DNA of 35,899 bases from Caenibius sp964466155 (GTDB taxonomy: Bacteria > Pseudomonadota > Alphaproteobacteria > Sphingomonadales > Sphingomonadaceae), in assembly GCA_964466155.1 (NCBI GenBank), contig CAYXMY010000015.1, positions 1 through 35,899 of the forward strand. Direction: 5' to 3'. Numbering within the stretch: the stretch's first letter is position 1; the number at the start of each line of letters is the position of its first letter. A program made the translations under genes and the position numbers. The notes below the pieces were generated by a model. The model had not been told where the DNA came from and did no database searches. It saw nothing but the letters and a program-made list of their open reading frames with translations. This document shows, piece after piece, positions 8,039-15,480 of the stretch.

Positions 8039-9475
8039 TCAGTTCTCCATCCCAAGCGCCTCGCGCGCCTGTGCCACGCGCAATCTTACCTGTTCCGGCG
8101 CCGTTCCGCCATGGCTGCAACGCGCCGCAACCGATGCCTCGACCGACAGGGCGCTGTAAACGCGTTCGTCGATCCGGGAATCGATGGCCTGCAATTCCGC
8201 CAGCGAAAGGTCGTCCAGCGCCTTGCCCTGGCTTTCCGCCAGCTTCACCGCCGCGCCGGTGATATGGTGCGCCTCGCGGAAAGGAATGTCCGCCTGCCGC
8301 ACCAGCCAGTCTGCCAGATCGGTCGCCGTGGCATAACCCAGTTCCGCCGCCTGCCGCATCCGCGCGGTGCGGAACGTGCTGTCCGCAACCATCCCGGTCA
8401 TCGCCGCGATGGACAGGCCCAGCAGGTTCGCCGCTTCGAACACCGGCGGCTTGTCATCCTGCATATCCTTTGAATACGCGAGCGGCAGGCCCTTCATCGT
8501 GATCGTCAGCGATGTCAGGCAACCGACGATCCGGCCCGCATGGCCGCGCACCAGTTCCGCCGCATCGGGATTCTTCTTCTGCGGCATGATCGAGCTGCCG
8601 GTGCTGAGCGCATCGGGCAACGCGACGAAGCCGAACGGCTGGCTGGCCCAGATGATGAACTCTTCCGCCAGGCGGGAAAGGTGCAGCGAACACTGCGCCG
8701 CCGCCTGCAGGTAATCGAGCGCGAAATCGCGGTCGGACACCGAATCGAGGCTGTTGTCGGTCGGCCTGGCAAAACCCAGCGCCTGCGCCGTGGCCGCTCG
8801 GTCGATCGGGAAACCGGTGCCCGCCAGCGCGGCCGCACCCAGCGGACATTCATTGAGACGCGCGCGCGCATCGGCAAAGCGCGACCGGTCCCGCCGGATC
8901 ATCTCGTAATAGGCCATCAGGTGATGCCCCAGCGTCACCGGCTGTGCAGTCTGGAGGTGCGTGAAACCGGGCATGATGGACGCTGCATGTTCGCCCGCCC
9001 GCATGACCAGCGCCCGCTGCAAGGCTTCCAGCCCCGCATCGGCCTGATCCATCGCATCGCGCACCCACAGGCGGAAATCGGTCGCCACCTGATCGTTGCG
9101 GCTGCGCGCCGTGTGCAACCGCCCCGCCGCCGGGCCGATCAATTCGGCAAGGCGGCTTTCCGTGGTCATATGGATATCTTCGAGATCCCAGTTTTCAGGC
9201 ACCCCGTTCGCTTCATATTCGGCAGCAACCGCATCCAACCCTTCTCGGATTGCCTGCATATCGGCGGCAGAAACGATGTTCTGTGCCCCCAGCATGGCGA
9301 CATGCGCCTTGGACGCGGCGATATCCTGCCGCCACAAAGCCTTGTCGAACGGGATCGAGGCATTGATTTCGCGCATGATCGCGCTAGGTCCTTCTGCGAA
9401 CCTGCCACCCCACATCTGGTTGGAGCCTGCCGCCGTGGCCCGATTGTTTTCGAGAATATTGTCGCTGTCGCTCAC
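8039..9475 (-). CDS. argH: Argininosuccinate lyase
   Basis: ArgH splits argininosuccinate to arginine and fumarate. The protein contains MWGGRF at the conserved beginning, HTARSRNDQV, THLQTAQPVTLGHHLMAY and the fumarase-superfamily signature GSSIMPQKKNPD. Two starts are possible: ATG at 9415, giving exactly the conserved MWGGRFAEGP, and GTG at 9475, adding a polar 20-residue leader (MSDSDNILENNRATAAG). Many sphingomonad ArgH proteins carry a short leader like this, so the longer form is listed, but neither start has a strong ribosome site. With the longer form the gene overlaps the divergent tlpA-like gene by 41 bases. It heads the argH-lptM-lysA-cysG operon. Confidence 0.93.
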   Translation of the reverse strand: MSDSDNILENNRATAAGSNQMWGGRFAEGPSAIMREINASIPFDKALWRQDIAASKAHVAMLGAQNIVSAADMQAIREGLDAVAAEYEANGVPENWDLEDIHMTTESRLAELIGPAAGRLHTARSRNDQVATDFRLWVRDAMDQADAGLEALQRALVMRAGEHAASIMPGFTHLQTAQPVTLGHHLMAYYEMIRRDRSRFADARARLNECPLGAAALAGTGFPIDRAATAQALGFARPTDNSLDSVSDRDFALDYLQAAAQCSLHLSRLAEEFIIWASQPFGFVALPDALSTGSSIMPQKKNPDAAELVRGHAGRIVGCLTSLTITMKGLPLAYSKDMQDDKPPVFEAANLLGLSIAAMTGMVADSTFRTARMRQAAELGYATATDLADWLVRQADIPFREAHHITGAAVKLAESQGKALDDLSLAELQAIDSRIDERVYSALSVEASVAARCSHGGTAPEQVRLRVAQAREALGMEN

Positions 9476-10022
9476 GCTTGCCGTCCCGGGTCTCGCCCTA
9501 TCAGTTGGCGGCTGCGATAGGCAAAGCGAGCCGCCTGCGCAACCGGCGGCTGACAAAGCGGCCAAGCCCGTTGCCTCGGGCACCCTGGACCGCAGCCACA
9601 AGGGCAGCGAAATGCCCGATTTCACCTTTGCCGATCCGGCGGGAAAGAAGCTGCGCCTGCCCGATCTCAAGGGCACGCCAGTCCTGCTCAATCTGTGGGC
9701 CACGTGGTGTGCGCCCTGTGTCACGGAAATGCCGCTGCTCGATAAACTGGCCGGCGACATGCAAGGCAAGCTGCGCGTGGTGACCGTCAGCCAGGATATG
9801 CAAGGGGCTGACAAGGTGCCCTCTTTCTTCGCGAGCAAGAAGTTCGCCCATCTCGAACCGTGGCTCGACCCGGAAAACGACCTCGCTTTCCACTATGGTG
9901 GCAACAATCTGCCGCTATCGGTGCTGTATGACGCGCAAGGGCGCGAAGTGTGGCGCATGGCGGGCGATCTCGACTGGTCGAGCAAGGACGCGCACGACAA
10001 AGTGGCCGAAGCCTTGAAGTAA
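9435..10022 (+). CDS. TlpA-like thiol:disulfide lipoprotein (thioredoxin fold)
   Basis: A 195-residue exported thioredoxin-fold protein. It starts at GTG 9435, nine bases after a GGAG ribosome site, with a hydrophobic leader ending in the lipobox SVGGC (Cys27). After a Pro/Ala-rich linker comes the AhpC/TSA-redoxin style domain: MPDFTFADPAGKKLRLPDLK, then LLNLWATWCAPC with the redox pair Cys92/Cys95, then TVSQDMQGADKV and the cis-Pro segment NNLPLSVLYDAQGREV. TlpA/ResA-like proteins keep periplasmic cysteines reduced, often for cytochrome c or CuA maturation; coxB in this window would be a fitting client, but that is a guess. The gene diverges from argH with overlapping or near-touching starts. 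A hairpin with a TTCG loop follows its stop at once. Confidence 0.88.
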   Translation: MARLFSRILSLSLTLAVPGLALSVGGCDRQSEPPAQPAADKAAKPVASGTLDRSHKGSEMPDFTFADPAGKKLRLPDLKGTPVLLNLWATWCAPCVTEMPLLDKLAGDMQGKLRVVTVSQDMQGADKVPSFFASKKFAHLEPWLDPENDLAFHYGGNNLPLSVLYDAQGREVWRMAGDLDWSSKDAHDKVAEALK

Positions 10023-10023
10023 C

Positions 10024-10041
10024 CGCGATCTTCGGATCGCG
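10024..10041 (+). terminator. Hairpin with TTCG tetraloop just after the tlpA-like stop
   Basis: CGCGATC, TTCG, GATCGCG form a perfect seven-pair stem closed by an extra-stable UUCG loop, starting two bases after the TAA at 10022. There is no U-run after it, so it is not a textbook intrinsic terminator. It may stop or protect the 3' end of the tlpA-like mRNA. Confidence 0.5.
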
Positions 10042-10191
10042 CGATGCTGGCAGGGACAAGGCAGGCGCGATTCCCGCGCAGATTGCGCGCTATCGATCGC
10101 GCAAGGCAAGATCCGCGCCCGGCGATACTTCAACGCGAGCCCGGTCGAGACGGCGATAACAGAAACGCCATACCCCATCCTCGCGCCGGTA

Positions 10192-10201
10192 NNNNNNNNN
10201 N
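10192..10201. other. Assembly gap (ten N)
   Basis: Ten unknown bases join two contigs. The true gap length may differ from ten. The sequence to the right codes for a SnoaL-like protein that is cut here; on the left, 10023-10191 continues that frame with no family resemblance and holds no other gene that can be seen. Confidence 0.98.
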
Positions 10202-10553
10202 AGCGTTCATGATAGTGGCCCCAGCCGTGCAGGATATGCGGCACGCCTTTTTGGTTCCAGAACAAGCGGTCCTCCATCGCCCAGATGCCGCTCGCCTCAT
10301 CCGCGTTCATCAAGACTATTTCATGGGATTGAACCTGATGGATCGTGGTCACGCCCTGCATTAACGCCGAGAGATGGCGGACATTTTCCGCATTGCCGCG
10401 CATGACCTTGCCACCATAGCTATCCGACACATGATCTTCAGCATGAAGGGCCGCATAAGCTTCCCAATCCTTGGCATCGAGCGCACGCAGGCGGCGAGCC
10501 TTAAGCAAGCGAATGTCTTCCACTGCGAGGAGGCGCTCTACCGACCCTATCAT
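10202..10553 (-). CDS. SnoaL-like (NTF2-fold) protein, 3' end lost in assembly gap
   Basis: From the ATG at 10553 about 117 codons can be read before the run of N. The sequence fits a SnoaL-like/NTF2 fold polyketide-cyclase-type domain: AVEDIRLLKARRLRALDAKD, WEAYAALHAEDHVSDSYGG, TIHQVQSHEIVLMNADEASG, IWAMEDRLFW and HGWGHYHER. This family normally runs on for some 30 more residues (a WRI-type last strand), which do not appear to the left of the gap even though the frame stays open. So the gene is either interrupted by a wrong join or truly truncated. Such proteins bind small hydrophobic ligands or act as isomerases and dehydratases; the role here is unknown. A short open frame ends directly at its ATG (TGAATG). 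Confidence 0.72.
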
Positions 10554-10698
10554 TCAGGCAATCCAATCCGCTACGGGCGGTGCCTGAAGGCCAACCCCAC
10601 ACACCGGCACCCAATTGTCAGTGCAATACTCGCAACGCATGCGCCCAACGGGAAGCGCCGTGACATAAACGGTCTGTCGCCGGTCACGAACATTCACA

Positions 10699-11079
10699 TT
10701 GCCGGGCGAAAACCTTATGTTCCTGAACCCGTTGGCGGTTGCACTCCGGCTCCCGGTGCCCCGCGATGCCCTTGGCCGGAACCATCGCACCGGGCGCGGC
10801 GCGACATTCATCCGCCCCGGCGACACCGACACGCTGAAAGGAGGCAGTCAACCCAAGATCGCTGATCGATTCATTCGCGCAATCTATCGGGAGTTGAACG
10901 AGGGCAACGCCCATATCCGTGACATGATCGAGCGGCTGGTAGATTCCGATTTAGACAAAGCGCAGATCGACGCAATTTCGCCATTTTCAACACTCCCTCT
11001 CACAGGGCGGAATTGCTCTCTCGCTTTCAGTTTCGGCAGTTTGAATTGTCGCGGCGCATTGCCCTCAAGCTTGATATAG
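10699..11079 (+). CDS. Doubtful small open frame, unknown product
   Basis: A 126-codon frame starting MPGENLMFLNPLAVAL. The middle (residues about 50-95) is charged and helix-like (KIADRFIRAIYRELNEGN, then HIRDMIERLVDSDLDK) with GC-rich third positions, while the last 30 residues have poor codon use. I recognise no family. It may be the surviving end of a longer gene, for instance a mobile-element protein, but there is no direct sign of that. No convincing ribosome site is seen. Confidence 0.2.
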   Translation: MPGENLMFLNPLAVALRLPVPRDALGRNHRTGRGATFIRPGDTDTLKGGSQPKIADRFIRAIYRELNEGNAHIRDMIERLVDSDLDKAQIDAISPFSTLPLTGRNCSLAFSFGSLNCRGALPSSLI

Positions 11080-11111
11080 AGTGCGCCCTGAGCGCCGCCG
11101 CGACCGAAAAA

Positions 11112-11132
11112 GTATATGCGTGGCACATATAC
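11112..11132. promoter_or_regulatory. Operator-like palindrome
   Basis: GTATATG and CATATAC form a perfect seven-base inverted repeat separated by seven bases; with one mismatch the arms extend to nine bases around a TGG centre. It is AT-rich in a GC-rich neighbourhood and lies in the gene-poor stretch. Its size and symmetry suit a dimeric DNA-binding protein, but no gene start lies close by in a clear way, so its role is open. Confidence 0.3.
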
Positions 11133-11168
11133 CTTCGCTCAAAATGGAATCGCGTTGGATCGTCTGGG

Positions 11169-11996
11169 TCAGTTCCCTGGTGCAATGAAACGACGCATCA
11201 GCGCCAGCAACGCCAGGATGCCGAGCCCGATGAACCCGGTCAGCAATATTTCGAACGGCCAAAGATTGTGCGATGTCGGATCGGCGCTGGTATCGACGGC
11301 GATGCGCAGGATCACGAAGCCCAGCAGTGCAAGCGGCACGATGGCGGCCAGTCTCCATCCACCCATCCAACGGCGTATCGCCCAGATGGGTGCAGCTAAC
11401 CCTGCGATGCCCAGCGCTGCCACGACGAGCATGAAGCCGCCAAGAAAGAGAGGAGCGGCCAGGCCGGCATTGGATCGCGAGCCGCTCATCTCTGCTTCCA
11501 CCTGCTTGCGGCTCTTGTCCCGTAAATCGGCGACCCACTGGGGTTCCTGCGGTGCCCAGGGAGAAGCCGATGCCATGGCGGGGTGGCTTCCCCCGATCAC
11601 ATTCACCGGATACGTTGCGACAACGGGCATGTCGTACCCTCCATCACCGGCCCTGATCCGAATTTCGTCCACACGAAGACCGGGCTGGGACAGGAAGAAC
11701 CACGCCAGCGCCTCGCCTTTTCCGGTATAAGTCACCGAAGGGCTGGTGCCCGCCGAAACCCGCTTCCCCTGGAAATAGGGGGTGATCCAGATTCCGATCG
11801 GCTTATCGGTTTCGTAGATCAGGTGCAGATAGAAATCCCGATTGGAGGGGAGCACGATCGACTGGCCGGAGGGGTAAGTCTCTATCACCGTGATCTTTGG
11901 CCCAGCCGCCCGCGCCATTCCCGAACCCAATGGAAGAAGCATGGTCAACGCAGCGAGAAGCAGGCGCAACCGCGAGGCTATGGGGGAGGATTTCAT
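11169..11996 (-). CDS. Membrane protein of unknown function with exported N-terminal domain
   Basis: A 275-residue protein not assigned to a family. A signal peptide (LLLAALTMLLPLGSGMARA, cleaved near residue 31) is followed by a domain of about 130 residues that looks beta-rich: ITVIETYPSGQSIVLPSNRD, YLHLIYETDKPIGIWITPYF, YTGKGEALAWFFL. After a short polar linker come three hydrophobic segments (about 178-205, 213-233 and 243-267). The likely arrangement is a periplasmic domain tied to a three-helix membrane anchor. The product may bind something in the envelope, but no catalytic motif is visible. It stands alone, with the gene-poor stretch downstream and 260 bases before the tRNA gene upstream. 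The codon use looks like that of its neighbours. Confidence 0.75.
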   Translation of the reverse strand: MKSSPIASRLRLLLAALTMLLPLGSGMARAAGPKITVIETYPSGQSIVLPSNRDFYLHLIYETDKPIGIWITPYFQGKRVSAGTSPSVTYTGKGEALAWFFLSQPGLRVDEIRIRAGDGGYDMPVVATYPVNVIGGSHPAMASASPWAPQEPQWVADLRDKSRKQVEAEMSGSRSNAGLAAPLFLGGFMLVVAALGIAGLAAPIWAIRRWMGGWRLAAIVPLALLGFVILRIAVDTSADPTSHNLWPFEILLTGFIGLGILALLALMRRFIAPGN

Positions 11997-12256
11997 CGCT
12001 CGATTATGACGGGGTCCGGTTAATATTTGCCCTTTATGCTACACAGGTTGACCCAACGAATGGGAAGAGCAGCCCACCCCCTGCCCTTCCGCGCTTGGCA
12101 ACAGGGTACAGGACGTCCTTCCCGTTGCCAGCCAGAGCGGAAGCTCGGCGACTGGCTGCAGCGGACACAGTTGAACGCCAGCGGCCTGTCAGGCCCTAAA
12201 TATCGCGATTTTTCGGGGTTTGCCCGGACGAACACGAACGTCAACGGACAGGTATA
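11997..12256. other. Non-coding stretch between membrane protein and tRNA-Val
   Basis: No gene is seen. It contains two inverted repeats: GGCAAC at 12097 against GTTGCC at 12124, enclosing AGGACGTCCT, and GGCCTG-T-CAGGCC at 12183-12195, followed on the plus strand by an AT-rich stretch. Either could form a hairpin, but neither has a clear U-run placed to end the tRNA or the membrane-protein transcript. Confidence 0.45.
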
Positions 12257-12332
12257 TGGTGGGCGGTGAGGGGCTCGAACCCCCGACCCTCTCGGTGTAA
12301 ACGAGATGCTCTACCAACTGAGCTAACCGCCC
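12257..12332 (-). tRNA. tRNA-Val (anticodon TAC)
   Basis: Read on the minus strand, the 76 bases fold as a standard tRNA. GGGCGGT pairs with ACCGCCC in the acceptor stem, the D arm reads GCTCAGTTGGTAGAGC, the anticodon stem TCTCG/CGAGA encloses the loop TTTACAC with anticodon TAC, and the T arm contains GGTTCGAGCC. The CCA end is encoded. It reads valine GUA codons, with wobble to GUG and others. Confidence 0.97.
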
Positions 12333-12460
12333 CAAGAATGGGAGAGGCGCTAATAGCCGCTTTACAGGGCTGGTCAATCCGCCATTCGCGCAAACCCTAT
12401 TTGCATGAGCCATCAAGATAGAAACACTGCCGGAGCCGCACTTCGGACAGATGACCCGAC

Positions 12461-13423
12461 TTAGCCCCCCAATTCCGCGAAATAAGCGGCCATCGCTTCG
12501 GCAGCCTTCGCGGACAGTTCGATAAACGCGCGGCGGCGATCCGCTTCGTCTTCCACACGTTGCAGCAGACCCGCTTCCGTCATTTGCGCGATCCAGCGCA
12601 AGGCCGTGGTCGGGGGAACCCCAGACGCGATGCACAAGGAAGTTACCGAAACCCGGCTTCTTTCCCCATGGGCCGCCGTCAGATCGAGGAGAATGTCCCA
12701 TGCCGGATCGGCAAACAGGCCGGAATCGAAGAAGCGCCCGCGCAATTGCCGTTGACGAATAATCTGGCGCACGAGCTGGGGATCGGGCCAATCGAGCGCA
12801 CCGCGCGGAACGAGCCGGTTGCCCCGCGTCTTTTCCGCCGCACGGAAGCCGCGCCGGGGCGCTTCGACCTGCCATGGCGAATTTTTCCCCGCGCCATCTT
12901 CGTGGCACAATGTGTCCAGACGATCCGCGATCTGCGCCACCTGCTCTGTCAACCGTAGCAGCATCAGGCGATCTTCCTGCGACAGATCGCGCACGCGCAG
13001 GTTCGGGATATGGGCCAAAGCGCGGCCAAGCGCGATCATCCGCTCCGCACGGCTGGGATTGACGAGAATCTGCGGATGCGATTGATCGAGACAGGCAAAG
13101 ACATCGTCCAGCGCTTCCACCGTGGTCGAAACCACAAGCTGTGTGCCGGAACGCGCCAAGCGTATATCCAGGCAGCACAAGGCGGCTAAAGCCGCCGCAT
13201 CGGCAACAGGACAATCAAGCAAAATGACTTCGCCCGGTGCCAGCTCATCCTCTTCCCCAGGAAGCTCCGCCAGACCGCCGCAGGCCGCCAACCGGAAACC
13301 AGCCGCCGCCGCATCGTCCCGCATTTCCGCGCGGACATGCAGGCGGTCCGCATAGATCGCCACACCGCAAGGAAGGCCAGCCCTGTCCTGGGCGGGTTCA
13401 TAGTGAAAATCCATCTGAGCCAT
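12461..13423 (-). CDS. Winged-helix (MarR-like) regulator with an N-terminal non-canonical sensor domain
   Basis: A 320-residue protein read from the ATG at 13423 (a GTG at 13429 would add two residues). The C-terminal 110 residues form a winged helix of the MarR type: RQIIRQRQLRGRFFDSGLFA, DPAWDILLDLTAAHGE, then the recognition helix region LCIASGVPPTTALRWIAQMT and a wing with EDEADRRRAFIELS. The first 140 or so residues look like an alpha/beta domain, loosely receiver-like (GEVILLDCPVADAAALAAL, TQLVVSTTVEALDDVFACLD), but without a clear phosphorylation site. A helical linker (about 145-180) joins them. This two-part layout is familiar from sphingomonads, where these proteins are annotated only as winged-helix regulators. 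The ligand and targets are unknown. It stands alone, between tRNA-Val and the L,D-transpeptidase. Confidence 0.8.
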   Translation of the reverse strand: MAQMDFHYEPAQDRAGLPCGVAIYADRLHVRAEMRDDAAAAGFRLAACGGLAELPGEEDELAPGEVILLDCPVADAAALAALCCLDIRLARSGTQLVVSTTVEALDDVFACLDQSHPQILVNPSRAERMIALGRALAHIPNLRVRDLSQEDRLMLLRLTEQVAQIADRLDTLCHEDGAGKNSPWQVEAPRRGFRAAEKTRGNRLVPRGALDWPDPQLVRQIIRQRQLRGRFFDSGLFADPAWDILLDLTAAHGERSRVSVTSLCIASGVPPTTALRWIAQMTEAGLLQRVEDEADRRRAFIELSAKAAEAMAAYFAELGG

Positions 13424-13483
13424 AAACACCCCCGATTTTCGAACACAATGAGAACATAAAGGGATCAGGTCAAGTATATTCGG

Positions 13484-13990
13484 TCAGGGACGAATCTCTA
13501 TCGGGGTGCCGTCGTCCACCAGGCTCCACAAATCCTCGATTTCCGGGTTGCTGAGGGCGATGCAGCCATCGGTCCAGTCCGCCGCCACTCTGCCCGGATA
13601 GCCGTTGGGTTGCCCGTGGATGAAGATATTCCCACCCGGCGAGCGCCCGCGCACATTGGCATAAGCGCGATCGGCGGCATTGGGGTAGGAAATGTGCAGC
13701 GACAGGTGATAGCGGCTATCGGGATTGCGGTAATCGATCACGTACCGCCCTTCGGGGGTACGCTCATCCCCTTCGAAGCGCTTGTGCCCTGCGGGGGCAT
13801 CGCCCAGCTGGATGCCTTTGTAGGTCCGCAAGGGTTCGCCTGCCCCATAGAGGGTAAGCGTCCGGTTGGACTTGTCCACCAGCACGAAATCCACCGGGGC
13901 GGGAATCGGCGGCAGGAGCCGCACGGATTCCGCCTGTGCGCCGGCGGTAACCACCGGCAACAACAGGACAAAAGGAAAAAAGCGCCTCAT
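13484..13990 (-). CDS. L,D-transpeptidase family protein (YkuD domain)
   Basis: A 168-residue exported enzyme. A signal peptide (about 1-20, ending AQAES) is followed by a single YkuD domain: VDFVLVDKSNRTLTLYGAGE, the PEGRYVIDYRN region, and the catalytic block IFIHGQPNG with His, then DWTDGCIALSN with the nucleophile Cys in a T-D-G-C-I context. These enzymes make 3-3 crosslinks in peptidoglycan, attach lipoproteins to it, or, in the YafK branch to which the short length and HGQP motif point, may cut such links. Which of these applies cannot be told. It lies 31 bases after purA on the same strand and is probably co-transcribed. Confidence 0.88.
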   Translation of the reverse strand: MRRFFPFVLLLPVVTAGAQAESVRLLPPIPAPVDFVLVDKSNRTLTLYGAGEPLRTYKGIQLGDAPAGHKRFEGDERTPEGRYVIDYRNPDSRYHLSLHISYPNAADRAYANVRGRSPGGNIFIHGQPNGYPGRVAADWTDGCIALSNPEIEDLWSLVDDGTPIEIRP

Positions 13991-14021
13991 GCCGGAAGGC
14001 TAACCGCTTCCGGCACCTGAC

Positions 14022-15311
14022 TCAATCCTCGAACGGATCGCGCACCAGAATCGTATCGTCACGTTCGGGGCTGGTGGACACACTGGCCACCGGGCAATCG
14101 ATCAGTTCCTCGATCCGGCGGATGTATTTCACCGCCTGCGCGGGCAGATCGGCCCAACTGCGCGCACCGGCAGTGGTGCCGTGCCAGCCTTCCATTTCCT
14201 CGTACACCGGCTCCACTTCCGCCTGATCGGCGGCATGGGCGGGCAGATAATCGATCACTTCGCCGCGCAGCTTGTAGCCGGTGCAGATTTTCAGCGTGTC
14301 GAAGCCATCCAGCACATCGAGCTTGGTCAGCGCGATCCCGGTGACGCCGGAAATGGCGCAGCTCTGCCGTACCAGCACCGCATCGAACCAGCCGCAGCGG
14401 CGCTTACGCCCCGTCACCGTGCCGAATTCATGGCCACGTTCGCCCAGGCGCTGACCGGTATCGTCATCCAGTTCGGTCGGGAACGGGCCGGAACCCACGC
14501 GCGTGGTATAGGCCTTGACGATCCCTAGCACGAAACCTGCCGAACCCGGCCCCATGCCGGAACCCGAAGCGACCGTGCCGCTGACGGTGTTGGAACTGGT
14601 GACGAAAGGGTACGTCCCGTGATCGACATCGAGCAGCACACCCTGCGCGCCTTCGAACAGGATGCGCGAACCTTCCTTCTTCACATCGCGCAGGCGTTTC
14701 CACACCGGCTGTGCGAACTGCAGCACGAAGGGCGCTATTTCCTTGAGATCGGCGATCAGGCGCGCGCGGTCCACCGGCGGTTCGCCGAACCCGGCGCGCA
14801 GCGCATCGTGATGGGCGCACACCCGGTCAAGCTGCGGATCGAGCGAATCGAGATGGGCGAGATCGCACACGCGGATTGCGCGGCGGCCCACCTTGTCTTC
14901 GTAAGCGGGGCCGATGCCGCGCCCAGTGGTGCCGATCTTGCCCTTGCCCGCGGCGGTTTCGCGCAACTGATCGAGATCGCGGTGGATCGGCAGGATCAGC
15001 GGGCAATTGTCCGCAATGGCGAAGTTTTCCGGGGCGATCTTCACGCCCTGCCCGATCAGCTTTTCGACTTCGGCCTTGAGCGCCCAGGGGTCGAGCACCA
15101 CACCATTGCCGATGATCGACAGCGTGCCGGTGACGATGCCCGAAGGCAGTAGGCTGAGCTTGTAAGTGGTTCCGTCGATCACCAGCGTGTGGCCGGCATT
15201 GTGCCCGCCCTGGAACCGCACCACCGCATCCGCCCGGCTGGCCAGCCAGTCGACGATCTTGCCTTTGCCCTCGTCACCCCACTGGGCGCCGATTACCGTC
15301 ACATTTGCCAT
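14022..15311 (-). CDS. purA: Adenylosuccinate synthetase
   Basis: PurA joins aspartate to IMP with GTP, the first committed step to AMP. The 429-residue protein has the signature WGDEGKGKIVDWLA (residues 11-24, catalytic Asp13), GGHNAGHTLV with His41, the TTGRGIGPAYEDKV segment, FEGAQGVLLDVDHGTYPFVT, and GSGMGPGSAGFVLG. The C-terminal half has GVTGIALTKLDVLDGF with the guanine-contacting TKLD. Length and blocks are normal. It lies downstream of hisZ with 169 bases between, which hold a terminator-like hairpin. Confidence 0.97.
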   Translation of the reverse strand: MANVTVIGAQWGDEGKGKIVDWLASRADAVVRFQGGHNAGHTLVIDGTTYKLSLLPSGIVTGTLSIIGNGVVLDPWALKAEVEKLIGQGVKIAPENFAIADNCPLILPIHRDLDQLRETAAGKGKIGTTGRGIGPAYEDKVGRRAIRVCDLAHLDSLDPQLDRVCAHHDALRAGFGEPPVDRARLIADLKEIAPFVLQFAQPVWKRLRDVKKEGSRILFEGAQGVLLDVDHGTYPFVTSSNTVSGTVASGSGMGPGSAGFVLGIVKAYTTRVGSGPFPTELDDDTGQRLGERGHEFGTVTGRKRRCGWFDAVLVRQSCAISGVTGIALTKLDVLDGFDTLKICTGYKLRGEVIDYLPAHAADQAEVEPVYEEMEGWHGTTAGARSWADLPAQAVKYIRRIEELIDCPVASVSTSPERDDTILVRDPFED

Positions 15312-15382
15312 TGATAGAGTCCCTCACCCTGCCAGGTGGATCCGTGCACGCCCTTCGACAGGACTCGGCGTGGCGGATAGCG

Positions 15383-15405
15383 AAAACACAGGCCTGCTGC
15401 AGGCC
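15383..15405 (-). terminator. Hairpin between hisZ and purA
   Basis: GGCCTGC-T-GCAGGCC at 15391-15405 is a perfect inverted repeat. On the minus strand the stem is followed by TGTGTTTT, which fits a weak intrinsic terminator or attenuator about 75 bases after the hisZ stop. The 15345-15372 stretch also resembles a worn copy of the GCCCTTCGACAGGCTCAGG-type repeat common between sphingomonad genes. Confidence 0.4.
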
Positions 15406-15480
15406 CCGATTGCGAGGCGCGCGTTACCGGCAGCAGCGGGAGCGGTCAAGGCATGAGGCATGCATCGCCGCCCATGCCCT

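Larger units (their letters stand above)
10554..11168. other. Stretch of about 600 bases without a recognisable gene
   Basis: Several short open frames overlap here on both strands (plus 10699-11079; minus 10554-10832, 10684-10914 and 10884-11126), and none has a product I recognise. The plus frame has third-base GC typical of the genome up to about 10920 and reads like protein (KIADRFIRAIYRELNEGN, HIRDMIERLVDSDLDKAQID), then degrades. A strong AGGAGG ribosome-like site at about 10838 has no good start after it. The minus frame ending at 10554 touches the SnoaL-like ATG. It looks like decayed or recombined sequence rather than an ordinary intergenic region. Confidence 0.5.

Noticed and set aside
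9476..9838. Longer argH start up to 9838
   Set aside because: The extra residues are the antisense of the tlpA-like gene and have no ArgH similarity.
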